25,567 nucleotides of DNA from DATFPQ01 sp035264765 (GTDB taxonomy: Bacteria; Actinomycetota; Actinomycetes; Actinomycetales; Angustibacteraceae), in contig DATFPQ010000311.1 of assembly GCA_035264765.1 (NCBI GenBank), positions 1 to 25,567 on the forward strand, in the 5' to 3' direction. The translations under genes were made by a program, and so were the position numbers. Positions 1-7,491 of this stretch are shown piece by piece (position 1 is the first letter of the stretch; each line of letters begins with the position of its first letter). The notes under the pieces were generated by a model. The model worked only from the letters and a program-made list of their open reading frames with translations, had not been told where the DNA came from and ran no database searches.

Positions 1-243
1 CATGTCCGGGTCGCTCATCCGCGAGACGCCGCCCTGCGCGCGGATGTCGGCCGGCACCCGCTCGAGCGCCATCACCGCGACGGCGCCGGCGTCCTCGGCG
101 ATCTTCGCCTGCTCCGGGGTGACGACGTCCATGATGACGCCGCCCTTGAGCATCTCGGCCATGCCGCGCTTGACGCGGGCGGTGCCGGTGACGGTGCCGG
201 ACAAGGTGCCGGACGGGGTGGCGGTGCTGTCGACGGTCGACAC
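1..243 (-). CDS. pdxS: Pyridoxal 5'-phosphate synthase lyase subunit PdxS, N-terminal part
   Basis: PdxS makes pyridoxal 5'-phosphate from ribose 5-phosphate, glyceraldehyde 3-phosphate and ammonia supplied by the glutaminase PdxT. Only the first 81 codons lie in the window; the gene runs off the left edge. After a Thr/Ser/Gly-rich leader of about 20 residues, the sequence follows the PdxS TIM-barrel start closely: VKRGMAEML, then GGVIMDV with the sugar-binding Asp near residue 39, then ALERVPADIR and GGVSRMSDP. The catalytic Lys lies beyond the edge. The GTG at 243 was chosen because an AGAGG box sits 5 nt upstream. It follows the LemA-like gene after a 69-bp gap holding its own -10 candidate. 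In Mycobacterium tuberculosis pdxS also lies just beyond the PIM cluster. Confidence 0.95.
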   Translation of the reverse strand, partial: MSTVDSTATPSGTLSGTVTGTARVKRGMAEMLKGGVIMDVVTPEQAKIAEDAGAVAVMALERVPADIRAQGGVSRMSDPDM

Positions 244-279
244 GGGAACCTCTCGGGGAACTGGGTGGGATCACCGCCC

Positions 280-285
280 ATTCTA
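280..285 (-). promoter_or_regulatory. -10 element for pdxS
   Basis: TAGAAT on the minus strand lies about 37 nt before the pdxS GTG and inside the pdxS/LemA-like gap. It would give a leader of about 30 nt containing the AGAGG box. No good -35 hexamer is visible at 16-18 bp, so this rests on the -10 alone. Confidence 0.4.
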
Positions 286-312
286 CGGCCTCGCACCAAG
301 GCGGCCGTCCGC

Positions 313-846
313 TCAGCGGGCCAGCGCGGCCGGGCTGGCGTCGTCCATCTCGAACGTTCGCGGCTCGGGAGCGCGCCCGGCGAGCCGCGCCCAGCGGACC
401 ACCCGCTTGCCGCGCACCCGGCAGGCGTCGGTGACGGCGTCGTTGTGGAACCGCCGCGCGAGCCGCACCCGCAGGCAGCCGGCCGCCAGCCGGTCCAGCA
501 GGCCGGAGGCGAACGGGTCGCCGCGCAGCGCGGCGAGCGTCTCCGGGTCCAGGGCCACCTCCAGCGCGCGCGTCAGGTCGCTCTCGGCCCGCTCCCGGTG
601 GTGGTCGCCGGTCTCCCCAGCCTCCAGGGCCTCGGCCGCCGCTGCCGCGACGATCAGTCCGGACGCCGGGTCGAGGCAACCCGACGTCGCCAGCTCGACC
701 GCCGCCTCTGCTCGTCGCACCAGCTGGGCGTCCAGTGCGGCGCGGGCCCCCTCGACCCGGTGGTGCAGCCGGTCCAACCGGCTGGCGGAGAAGGACAGGT
801 ACCAGGCCAGCAGGGCGAGGACGAGCAGCAGCGGCAGGAGCCTCAT
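313..846 (-). CDS. LemA-like membrane-anchored protein
   Basis: A 177-residue protein of unknown function. It opens with one hydrophobic segment (about residues 2-16, MRLLPLLLVLALLAW). Next comes a basic helical stretch, RLDRLHHRVEGARAALDAQLVRRAEA. This resembles the LemA family start, where a single membrane helix is followed by a helix with an 'R(V/I)xxAxxxxDxQLxRR' pattern. The rest is mostly helical and Ala/Leu/Arg-rich. The ATG at 846 was chosen over an upstream in-frame start because it begins the membrane segment and overlaps the pimA stop as ATGA, implying translational coupling. It is probably the last gene of the PIM operon. The LemA relationship is inferred from the N-terminal third only; the function is unknown. 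Confidence 0.8.
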   Translation of the reverse strand: MRLLPLLLVLALLAWYLSFSASRLDRLHHRVEGARAALDAQLVRRAEAAVELATSGCLDPASGLIVAAAAAEALEAGETGDHHRERAESDLTRALEVALDPETLAALRGDPFASGLLDRLAAGCLRVRLARRFHNDAVTDACRVRGKRVVRWARLAGRAPEPRTFEMDDASPAALAR

Positions 847-1973
847 GGCCGCTCGGCCGAGGCCAGGCCGTCGACGACGGTCTCGTAGACCGCGAGAACC
901 TCGTCGGCGACCACCGACCAGTCGTAGCGGCGGACGGCGGCGGCCGCCCGGGCCCGCAGGGCCGAGCGGCACGCGGGGTCCGCGAGCAGGGCCACCAGCT
1001 GCTTCGCGAGCGCGTCGGCGTCGCCGGTCGGGAAGAGCACGCCCAGCTCGCCGTCGTCCAGCACCCGCCGGAACGCGTCCAGGTCGCTGGCGAGTACCGG
1101 CGCGCCGGCGCTCATGGCCTCCACGAGCACGATGCCGAAGCTCTCCCCGCCGGTGTGCGGCGCCACGTACACGTCGGCGGAGCTCAACAGCGCCGCCTTG
1201 TCCTCCTCGCTGACCGTGCCGAGGAACTCGCAGGCCGCGCGGGACGCCGGGTCGAGGCGCTCGCCGGCGGCCTCGGCGTCACCGTGGCCGGCGATGACGA
1301 ACCGGGCACCGGGCACCGCGCGCAGGACTCGCGGGATCGCCTCCGCCAGCACCGGCAGCCCCTTGCGCGGCTCGTCCAGCCGGCCGACGAAGGCGATGGT
1401 CGGCCGCTCCGGCGTGCCCGTCCAGCGCGGGTCGGGTGGCGCCTGGGCGAAGGCGTCCACGTAGACGCCGTTCGGGATCACGACGGCGTCCCCGCCGACG
1501 TGCGTGGTGACGGTGCGCCGGGCGTCCTCGGACACCGCGATCCGCGCGGAGATCTTCTCCAGGCTCGGCCGGAGGACCGGGTACGCAGCCTGCAGCACGC
1601 GGAACCGCACGTTGGAGCTGTGGAAGGTGGCGACCACCGGCCCGGACGTCGCCCAGAGCGCGAGCAGGCCGAGGCTGGGGGTCAGCGGCTCGTGCAGATG
1701 CAGGACGTCGAACCGGCCCTGCTCGATCCAGCGGTGCACGCGGCGGCGGGCCACCGGGCCGAAGCTGAGCCTGGCCACCGAACCGTTGTAGGGCACCGGA
1801 ACCGCGCGGCCCGACGAGATGACGTACGCCGGGACCGGGGTGTCCTCATCGGCCGGCGCGAGCACGCTGACCTCGTGCCCGTGCGTGAGCAGGTGCTCCG
1901 CGAGGTCGCGGACGTGGAACTGGACCCCTCCGGGGGCGTCGAAGGAATACGGGCAGACGATGCCGATCCTCAC
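843..1973 (-). CDS. pimA: Phosphatidylinositol alpha-mannosyltransferase PimA (GT4)
   Basis: Transfers mannose from GDP-mannose to the 2-position of phosphatidylinositol, the first step of PIM synthesis at the inner face of the plasma membrane. The 376-residue product starts RIGIVCPYSFDAPGGVQ, with the GT4 glycine-rich N-terminal loop, and keeps VLHLHEPLTPS and VVATFHSS. In the C-terminal Rossmann domain it has FVGRLDEPRKG and the EX7E motif (ESFGIVLVE) that binds the nucleotide sugar. Length and motifs fit actinobacterial PimA. The GTG at 1973 overlaps the acyltransferase stop by 4 bp (GTGA), and its own stop overlaps the next ATG. Position directly after the phosphatidylinositol-phosphate synthase and PIM acyltransferase genes matches the mycobacterial order and supports PimA over a generic GT4 enzyme. 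Confidence 0.93.
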   Translation of the reverse strand: MRIGIVCPYSFDAPGGVQFHVRDLAEHLLTHGHEVSVLAPADEDTPVPAYVISSGRAVPVPYNGSVARLSFGPVARRRVHRWIEQGRFDVLHLHEPLTPSLGLLALWATSGPVVATFHSSNVRFRVLQAAYPVLRPSLEKISARIAVSEDARRTVTTHVGGDAVVIPNGVYVDAFAQAPPDPRWTGTPERPTIAFVGRLDEPRKGLPVLAEAIPRVLRAVPGARFVIAGHGDAEAAGERLDPASRAACEFLGTVSEEDKAALLSSADVYVAPHTGGESFGIVLVEAMSAGAPVLASDLDAFRRVLDDGELGVLFPTGDADALAKQLVALLADPACRSALRARAAAAVRRYDWSVVADEVLAVYETVVDGLASAERP

Positions 1974-2938
1974 GTCGCGCGGTCCTGACGCAGGTCGGCC
2001 ACGAAGACCGGCTGCAGCATGTGCCAGTCCTGCGGGTGCTGGGCGATGGCGCCGGCCAAGGCGTCGACGCAGGACTGGGTCATCGCCGCGACGAGCCCGG
2101 AGCGAGGGACGCGCTGCCCGTCCTGAGCCGGCGGCAGGTCCGGGACCGCAACCTCGTCGTGCCAGGTGACGACGATCCCGTGCCGGGCGGACCCGCCGCC
2201 CAGCCGCTCGTACCGGATGCTCACCGGGTGCAGCGCCGCGCCGGTCTGCAGCGCCAGCCCGGCCGGGCCGCCCGCCACGCGGGCCCGCTGCCCGAACAGG
2301 TCCACCTCCACCCCCTGCGCGGTGAGGTCGCGATCCGCCAGCAGCGGCACGAACCCGCCGTCGCGCAGGGTCCGCATCAGCGCCCCGAACACCGACCCAC
2401 CCGACCCGGTCAAGGGCAGCACCCGCATGCCGAGCCGCTCCCGGAAGCCGACGAACCGGTCGAACAACTGCTCCGGCCGCAGCCGCTCGGCGACCGTCGT
2501 GACCGTCGCCAGGCGCAACGCGGACCAGGCGCCCGCGTGGTCCCAGTTGCCGAGGTGACCGAGGAACATGACGACACCCCGGCCCTCCGCGAGCGCGGCC
2601 CGCACGGGCCCGTCGCCCTCTGCCCGCACCGTCGAGACGATCCGGTGCTCGTCCCAGTCGGGCAGCCGGAAGCTGTCGCACCAGTACCGCAGGTAGGACC
2701 GCATCCCCTGGCGGGAGAGGGTCCGGAGCCCGGCCTCGTCCAGGTCGGGCCGCACGCGGGTCAGGTTCGCCTCCAGTCGGCGGACGCCCGCGCCCCGCAG
2801 CCGCCAGGCGAGGTCGGCCCCGACGTCGAAGAGGACGTAGGCGAGGCGCTCGGGCAGCAGCCGGACCAGCCGCCAGCCGCCGCCGTAGGCCAGGAGCGTG
2901 ATGCGGTCGCGCACGGTGGACCGCGCGGACGCGGTCAC
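1970..2938 (-). CDS. patA: PIM acyltransferase, PatA/HtrB-like
   Basis: Member of the LpxL/HtrB lysophospholipid acyltransferase superfamily, 322 residues. In mycobacteria the equivalent enzyme (PatA) acylates the 6-position of the mannose added by PimA. The HX4D catalytic motif is visible as HLGNWD inside GVVMFLGHLGNWDHAGAW. Later conserved blocks include PLLADRDLT, which resembles the family's D-R-D region, and VDLFGQRARVAGGPAGLALQTGA. It lacks an obvious signal peptide and is expected at the cytoplasmic face of the membrane. The GTG at 2938 overlaps the upstream synthase stop by 4 bp (GTGA) and its stop overlaps the pimA GTG, so all three are probably translated in coupled fashion. The specific substrate is inferred from gene context. 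Confidence 0.9.
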   Translation of the reverse strand: MTASARSTVRDRITLLAYGGGWRLVRLLPERLAYVLFDVGADLAWRLRGAGVRRLEANLTRVRPDLDEAGLRTLSRQGMRSYLRYWCDSFRLPDWDEHRIVSTVRAEGDGPVRAALAEGRGVVMFLGHLGNWDHAGAWSALRLATVTTVAERLRPEQLFDRFVGFRERLGMRVLPLTGSGGSVFGALMRTLRDGGFVPLLADRDLTAQGVEVDLFGQRARVAGGPAGLALQTGAALHPVSIRYERLGGGSARHGIVVTWHDEVAVPDLPPAQDGQRVPRSGLVAAMTQSCVDALAGAIAQHPQDWHMLQPVFVADLRQDRAT

Positions 2939-3597
2939 GAGGCGGCGGGCGTGCCGCGTCGGGCTCCGCCCGAGCGGGGGCCGTCCCCCGCGGCGCTGAG
3001 CGCCTGCCGGCGAACCGCCAGCATCCGCTGCACGACCGTCACCAGGCTGGCCAGCGCAAGCATGGCCAGCACCACGGTCAGCACCACCTGGGGCAGGCCG
3101 AGCCCCACCAGGCCGGTGGTGGCGAGCACCGCCACCAGCCGGTCCGCGCGCTCGGCGATCCCGACGTTCGCCGTCATGCCGAGGCCCTCGGCGCGAGCCT
3201 TCGCGTAGGACACGATGCCGCCCAGGCACAGGCAGGCCAGCGCCAGCACGGCGGTCAGCCGGTCGTCGCCGCCGCCGGTGAACCACAGCACCAGCCCGCC
3301 GAAGACGGCCGCGTCACCGACCCGGTCCAGGGTGGAGTCCAGGTACGCGCCCCACGAGCTCGACCGGCCCGAGGACCGCGCCATGATGCCGTCGACGGTG
3401 TCGGAGAACACGAACGCCGTGATGACGAGCGTCCCCGCGAGCAGGTGGCCGGTCGGGTACAGCCAGAGCGCCCCGACACTGACGCCCAGGGTGCCGACGA
3501 GCGTGACGGCGTCCGGGCTGACCCGGGCACGCAGCAGAACGGCCGCGACGGGCGTCAGCAGACGGGTGAACAGGGCACGGGCGAAGCGGTTCAGCAT
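2935..3597 (-). CDS. pgsA: Phosphatidylinositol phosphate synthase (CDP-alcohol phosphatidyltransferase)
   Basis: Joins CDP-diacylglycerol and inositol 1-phosphate to form phosphatidylinositol phosphate, the precursor of phosphatidylinositol and PIMs. The 220-residue integral membrane protein has the full CDP-alcohol phosphotransferase signature: DTVDGIMAR, eight residues, then GAYLDSTLD (consensus D-x2-DG-x2-AR-x8-9-G-x3-D-x3-D), supplying four metal-binding Asp residues. Several hydrophobic helices follow. The C-terminal 20 residues are Gly/Arg/Ala-rich and probably cytosolic. The ATG at 3597 follows a TACGAT -10 element by 9 nt, so the operon pgsA-patA-pimA-lemA-like seems to start here with almost no leader. 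Mycobacterial naming calls this gene pgsA1 or pis. Confidence 0.93.
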   Translation of the reverse strand: MLNRFARALFTRLLTPVAAVLLRARVSPDAVTLVGTLGVSVGALWLYPTGHLLAGTLVITAFVFSDTVDGIMARSSGRSSSWGAYLDSTLDRVGDAAVFGGLVLWFTGGGDDRLTAVLALACLCLGGIVSYAKARAEGLGMTANVGIAERADRLVAVLATTGLVGLGLPQVVLTVVLAMLALASLVTVVQRMLAVRRQALSAAGDGPRSGGARRGTPAAS

Positions 3598-3606
3598 GAC
3601 CCGCTG

Positions 3607-3612
3607 ATCGTA
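3607..3612 (-). promoter_or_regulatory. -10 element of the PIM operon
   Basis: TACGAT on the minus strand ends 9 nt before the pgsA ATG. It lies inside a small inverted repeat (CCCGCT and AGCGGG arms with a 6-nt loop, 3600-3617). The same TACGAT hexamer precedes thrS. No clear -35 is visible. Confidence 0.45.
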
Positions 3613-3677
3613 GCGGGGGTCCGTGCGGAGCCCTTTCAGGCGACGCCGAGGGTTCGGCAGTGGCGCCGCCCGCCCGG

Positions 3678-5006
3678 TCAGCCCACCTCGCGACCCCCCG
3701 CGGCGGGTGTCACAAGCGCCTGGTTGACCAGCTGCCTCAGGTAGGTCCGCAGCGGCAGCGTGCTGGAGGGCATCAGCTGCGCGTACAGGGTGACGACGAC
3801 GTCCTCGACCGGGTCCACCCAGAACGTGGTCGACGCCGCACCGCCCCAGCCGTAGTCCCCCGGGCTGGCGAGGACGCCGAACGCCACCGGGTCGAGCACC
3901 ATCGAGAAGCCGAGCCCGAAGCCGACGCCGCGCTGCGGTGTCTCGGCGAAGACCGGACGCCCGTAGCCGGCGATGTCGCTGCCGCCGGGCAGGTGGTTGC
4001 GAACCATGTGCGCCAGCGTGCGTGGGCCGATCAGCCGCTCCGCGGCGGGGTCCCGGACGTCGGCGCGCGGGTCGACCGTTCCGCCGCGGCGCAGCATCTC
4101 GGCGAAGCGCAGGTAGTCCGAGGGGGTCGAGAGCAGGCCACCACCGCCGGACAGGAAAGCCGGCCTGCGCAGCGCGGCCGCGCCCGCGTCGTCGATCGGC
4201 GTGTACCGGGTGACGGCACCCGGCCGCTCGGGCGGCGTGGCGAGGTACAACCGGGCCAGCTGGGCCGGGTCCGTGCCCTCCGGCAGGAAGAAGCCGGTCG
4301 ACGTCATCCCGAGCGGCCCGAGCACCCGCTCCTCGAAGAGCTCCTCGAGGGTGCGGCCGGACAGCACCTCGAGCAGGTGGCCCAGCACGTCGGTGGACAC
4401 GCTGTAGTTCCACTCGCTGCCCGGCTGGAACACCAGCGGGAGGGACGCCCACTGCCGGCAGACCGCGGCGGCGTCCAGGCCCGGTGGCGTCGTCCACTCG
4501 TGGCCGGCGGCCCGGTACATGGCGTCGACCGGGTGCACGCGGTTGAAGCCGTAGGTCAGCCCGGAGGTGTGGGTGAGCAGGTGCACGATCCGCATCGGCT
4601 CGGTCTGCGGCACGGTGAGCGGCTGCAGCGGCGTGCCGGCCTGGTACACGCGGGTCTCGGCGAACTCTGGGAGGTAGCGGGCGACCAGGTCGGTCAGCTC
4701 GAATGCCCCCTCCTCGTAAAGCATCATCGCGACGACCGAGGTGAGCGGCTTGGTCATCGAGTAGATCCGCCAGCGCGTCCAGTCCTCGACCGGCAGCCCC
4801 TGCTCGACGTCCCGGGAGCCGCCGCGGGCGACGTGCACGAGCCGGCCGTGCCGCGAGACGGTGACGAGAAAGCCGGGGAGCGACCCCTCGTCGACGAAGC
4901 GCTGGAGCCGGCGTCCCACCCGCTCCAGCCGAGCCGCGTCGAAGCCGACCTCGGCGGGGTCGGTTCGGACATCGAGCGCGTCGGTGGGCGGGTCGAGCAG
5001 GGCCAT
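3678..5006 (-). CDS. Serine hydrolase, beta-lactamase/class C esterase family
   Basis: A 442-residue member of the beta-lactamase-related serine hydrolases (Pfam Beta-lactamase), which include esterases, D-aminopeptidases and class C-like enzymes. The SxxK motif SMTK places the nucleophile at about Ser83 and the general base at about Lys86. The second-motif Tyr is about residue 201 in WNYSVSTDVLG, a common variant of YxN. The C-terminal GWGGAASTTFW segment takes the place of the usual K/H-T-G strand. LLTHTSGLTYGF is a typical conserved block. No signal peptide is seen, so it is probably cytosolic. The ATG at 5006 has GGAGGA 5 nt upstream. It is divergent from the EF-G paralogue and 80 bp upstream of pgsA in the same direction. 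Substrate unknown. Confidence 0.9.
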   Translation of the reverse strand: MALLDPPTDALDVRTDPAEVGFDAARLERVGRRLQRFVDEGSLPGFLVTVSRHGRLVHVARGGSRDVEQGLPVEDWTRWRIYSMTKPLTSVVAMMLYEEGAFELTDLVARYLPEFAETRVYQAGTPLQPLTVPQTEPMRIVHLLTHTSGLTYGFNRVHPVDAMYRAAGHEWTTPPGLDAAAVCRQWASLPLVFQPGSEWNYSVSTDVLGHLLEVLSGRTLEELFEERVLGPLGMTSTGFFLPEGTDPAQLARLYLATPPERPGAVTRYTPIDDAGAAALRRPAFLSGGGGLLSTPSDYLRFAEMLRRGGTVDPRADVRDPAAERLIGPRTLAHMVRNHLPGGSDIAGYGRPVFAETPQRGVGFGLGFSMVLDPVAFGVLASPGDYGWGGAASTTFWVDPVEDVVVTLYAQLMPSSTLPLRTYLRQLVNQALVTPAAGGREVG

Positions 5007-5091
5007 GAGGCTCCTCCGGGAGGGTGCAGGGGTCGTCGGCCGGACGTTGGCGGCTGCCGCATCCTGCAACGGCTTGTGCCGGGACGCCTCC

Positions 5092-5115
5092 GGGGAGAAA
5101 GGTGGGGCTCTCCCC
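5092..5115 (+). promoter_or_regulatory. Leader hairpin before the EF-G paralogue
   Basis: A 7-bp perfect stem (GGGGAGA with TCTCCCC, 10-nt loop) ends 8 nt before the AGGAGG ribosome binding site of the EF-G-like gene. It may affect mRNA stability or ribosome loading, or be incidental in GC-rich DNA. Confidence 0.25.
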
Positions 5116-5135
5116 CGCCCAGCAGGAGGCAAGAC

Positions 5136-7334
5136 ATGGCTCACGAGGCCGCCGCGCCGCAGAGGGTGCGCAACGTCGTCGTCGTCGGCCACACGGGGGC
5201 TGGCAAGACCACGCTCGTGGAGGGGCTGCTGGCGACCAGCGGAGCCATCCCCCGGCCGGGCCGGGTCGAGGACGGCACGACGGTGACCGACCACGACCCC
5301 GCCGCGCGGGCCCAGCACCGGTCCGTCGCGCTCGCCGTCGCGTCCTGCGAGCGGGGCGAGGTCAAGGTCAACCTGATCGACACCCCCGGCCACCCGGACT
5401 ACGTGGGCGAGCTGCGCGCCGGGCTTCGCGCCGCGGACGCCGCGCTGTTCGTGGTCTCGTCCACGGCCGGGCTCGACGGCGCCACCGTGCTGCTCTGGGA
5501 CGAGTGCGCTTCCCTCGGCGTCCCCCGCGCGGTCGTCATCACCCATCTGGACCAGCCGCGGGCGGACTTCGACGAGACCGTCGCGGTGTGCCAGCGGGTG
5601 CTGGGCGGTGGCGTGGTCCCGCTGTACCTGCCGCTGCACCGCGGCGAGGACGACGCCGTGGGCGGCTCCGGCGCCGCCGCAGGCTCCGCGGACGCCGCTG
5701 AGGACGACGTGGTGGGACTGATCGGGCTGCTTACACTGCAGCTGGTCGACTACTCCTCGGGCACGCGGCAGGTCCGCCCCGCGGACCCCGAGCACGTCGA
5801 GCTGGTCGAGGCCCGGCACGCCGAGCTGGTCGAGGCGATCATCCAGGAGTCCGAGGACGACGAGCTGATGGACCGCTACCTCGCGGGCGAGGAGGTGCCG
5901 GAGGAGGTCCTGGTCCGCGATCTGCAGCGGGCGGTCTGCCGAGGGTCGTTCTACCCGGTGCTGCCGGCGCACGCGCTCACCGGCGCGGGGCTGATCGAGG
6001 TCCTGGACGGGATCGTCCGAGGCTTCCCCAGCCCCCTGGACCGGCCGGTGCCCGCCGTCACCACGCCGGAGGGGAAGCCGCAGGCACCGATCCGCTGCGA
6101 CCCGGACGGCTCGCTCGTGGCCGAGGTCGTCAAGACGACCACGGATCCGTACGTGGGCCGGATCAGCCTGGTCCGGGTGTTCTCCGGGACGCTGTACCCC
6201 GATGCACCGGTGCACGTATCGGGCCACGGAGCGCGGTTCGCGGGCGTCGAGCTGGAGGGGCACGAGGAGCACGACGTCGACGAGCGGGTGGGGACGCTGT
6301 CCAGCCCGCTCGGCGCCAACCTTCGGCCCACCAGCCGCTGCATCGCAGGGGACATCTGCGCGGTCGCCCGCCTGCATCGCGCCGAGACCGGCGACACGCT
6401 GTCCGACCCGGCGCGGCCGGTGCTGGTCGAGCCGTGGGTGATGCCCGAGCCGCTGGTGCCGATCGCGGTCCGCGCGGCGACGCCGTCGGACGAGGAGCGG
6501 ATGGCGGAGGCGCTGTCCCGACTGGTGCTCGAGGACGCGACCGTGCGGATCGAGCACGACGCGCAGACTCAGCAGCTGGTGCTGTGGGCCATGGGGGAGG
6601 CGCACGTCGCCCTGGTGCTCGACCGGCTGAGCTCGCGCTACGGGGTCCGGGTGGAGGCCGTGCCCCTGCGGGTCCGGCTGCGCGAGACGTTCCGTACGGC
6701 GGCGAGCGGCCGCGGCCGGCTGGTCAAGCAGAGCGGCGGCCACGGGCAGTACGCCGTCGTGGAGATCGAGGTCGAGCCGCTGCCCCCCGGGTCCGGGATC
6801 GAGTTCGTCGACGCCGTGGTCGGCGGCGCGGTGCCGCGTCAGTACATCGCAAGCGTCGAGAAAGGCCTGCGTGCCCGTGCTGCCCGCGGGGTGCGCGCCG
6901 GCTACCCGCTCACCGACGTGCGGATCCGGCTCACGGGAGGCAAGGCGCACTCGGTCGACTCCAGCGACTCGGCGTTCGCCACCGCGGGGGGCATGGCGCT
7001 CGAGGACGCGGCCGGGGCCACCGAGGTGGCGCTGCTGGAGCCGGTCGACTCCGTCGTCGTCACGGTCGACGACGAGTACGTCGGAGCGGTGATGACCGAC
7101 CTGTCGTCCCGGCGGGGCCGCGTCACCGGCACCGAGCAGCTCGGCGGTGGGCGCAGCGAGGTGCGGGCGGACGTCCCGGCGACGTCGCTGGCCCGGTACG
7201 CGGTGGAGCTGCGCTCGGTGGCGCACGGCACGGCGTCCCTGACCCGCCGCTACGACCGGCACGAGCCGGTGCCGCAGCAGGTCGCCACCCGGCTGCTCGA
7301 GGACCTGCGCGAGCCCAGCAGCGTCGGCGGCTGA
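5136..7334 (+). CDS. Elongation factor G-like GTPase (EF-G2 type)
   Basis: A 732-residue translational GTPase of the EF-G/TetM class, closest in layout to the actinobacterial 'EF-G-like protein' or EF-G2, whose cellular role is not settled. The P-loop is GHTGAGKT (residues 18-25) and the G3 motif is DTPGH (from Asp82). The G4 motif usually read NKxD is THLD (about 136-139), an Asn/Lys loss also common in this paralogue group. After the G domain come a domain II region (YVGRISLVRVFSGTL), domain III, domain IV (GHGQYAVVEIEVEPLPPG, GGAVPRQYI) and an EF-G C-terminal domain (SSRRGRVTG). ATG 5136 has AGGAGG 7 nt upstream. It is transcribed against the surrounding PIM and thrS genes and is not the main fusA, which normally sits with rpsL and tuf. 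Confidence 0.92.
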   Translation: MAHEAAAPQRVRNVVVVGHTGAGKTTLVEGLLATSGAIPRPGRVEDGTTVTDHDPAARAQHRSVALAVASCERGEVKVNLIDTPGHPDYVGELRAGLRAADAALFVVSSTAGLDGATVLLWDECASLGVPRAVVITHLDQPRADFDETVAVCQRVLGGGVVPLYLPLHRGEDDAVGGSGAAAGSADAAEDDVVGLIGLLTLQLVDYSSGTRQVRPADPEHVELVEARHAELVEAIIQESEDDELMDRYLAGEEVPEEVLVRDLQRAVCRGSFYPVLPAHALTGAGLIEVLDGIVRGFPSPLDRPVPAVTTPEGKPQAPIRCDPDGSLVAEVVKTTTDPYVGRISLVRVFSGTLYPDAPVHVSGHGARFAGVELEGHEEHDVDERVGTLSSPLGANLRPTSRCIAGDICAVARLHRAETGDTLSDPARPVLVEPWVMPEPLVPIAVRAATPSDEERMAEALSRLVLEDATVRIEHDAQTQQLVLWAMGEAHVALVLDRLSSRYGVRVEAVPLRVRLRETFRTAASGRGRLVKQSGGHGQYAVVEIEVEPLPPGSGIEFVDAVVGGAVPRQYIASVEKGLRARAARGVRAGYPLTDVRIRLTGGKAHSVDSSDSAFATAGGMALEDAAGATEVALLEPVDSVVVTVDDEYVGAVMTDLSSRRGRVTGTEQLGGGRSEVRADVPATSLARYAVELRSVAHGTASLTRRYDRHEPVPQQVATRLLEDLREPSSVGG

Positions 7335-7407
7335 CCGCCCCGGTCAACCTCCTTTACGCGGCGAATGCCGGTGCGGCAGCCCCGCGGACGCCAATTCAAC
7401 CGGCACA

Positions 7408-7430
7408 CCGCGCGCAAAGTACCCGCGCGG
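7408..7430. terminator. GC-rich hairpin between convergent genes
   Basis: A 7-bp perfect stem (CCGCGCG and CGCGCGG, 9-nt loop) lies in the 157-bp gap between the converging EF-G-like and HIT genes. There is no T-run. It is a possible two-way terminator of the U-less actinobacterial kind. Confidence 0.3.
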
Positions 7431-7491
7431 CGCCCCCGAGCCGGTGGGAGCAACCCGGCGCCGGTTGAGCACGGCGCCGCTGCAGCACAGC

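Noticed and set aside
345..360. TCGAACGTTCG resembling an SOS box
   Set aside because: It lies inside the LemA-like coding region and has no 4-nt spacer between half-sites, so it does not fit the SOS box.
3660..5135. Long plus-strand open frame continuous with the EF-G-like gene, giving a 1224-residue product
   Set aside because: The first 492 codons mirror the minus-strand serine hydrolase and lack any domain. The strong AGGAGG and ATG at 5136 begin the real gene.
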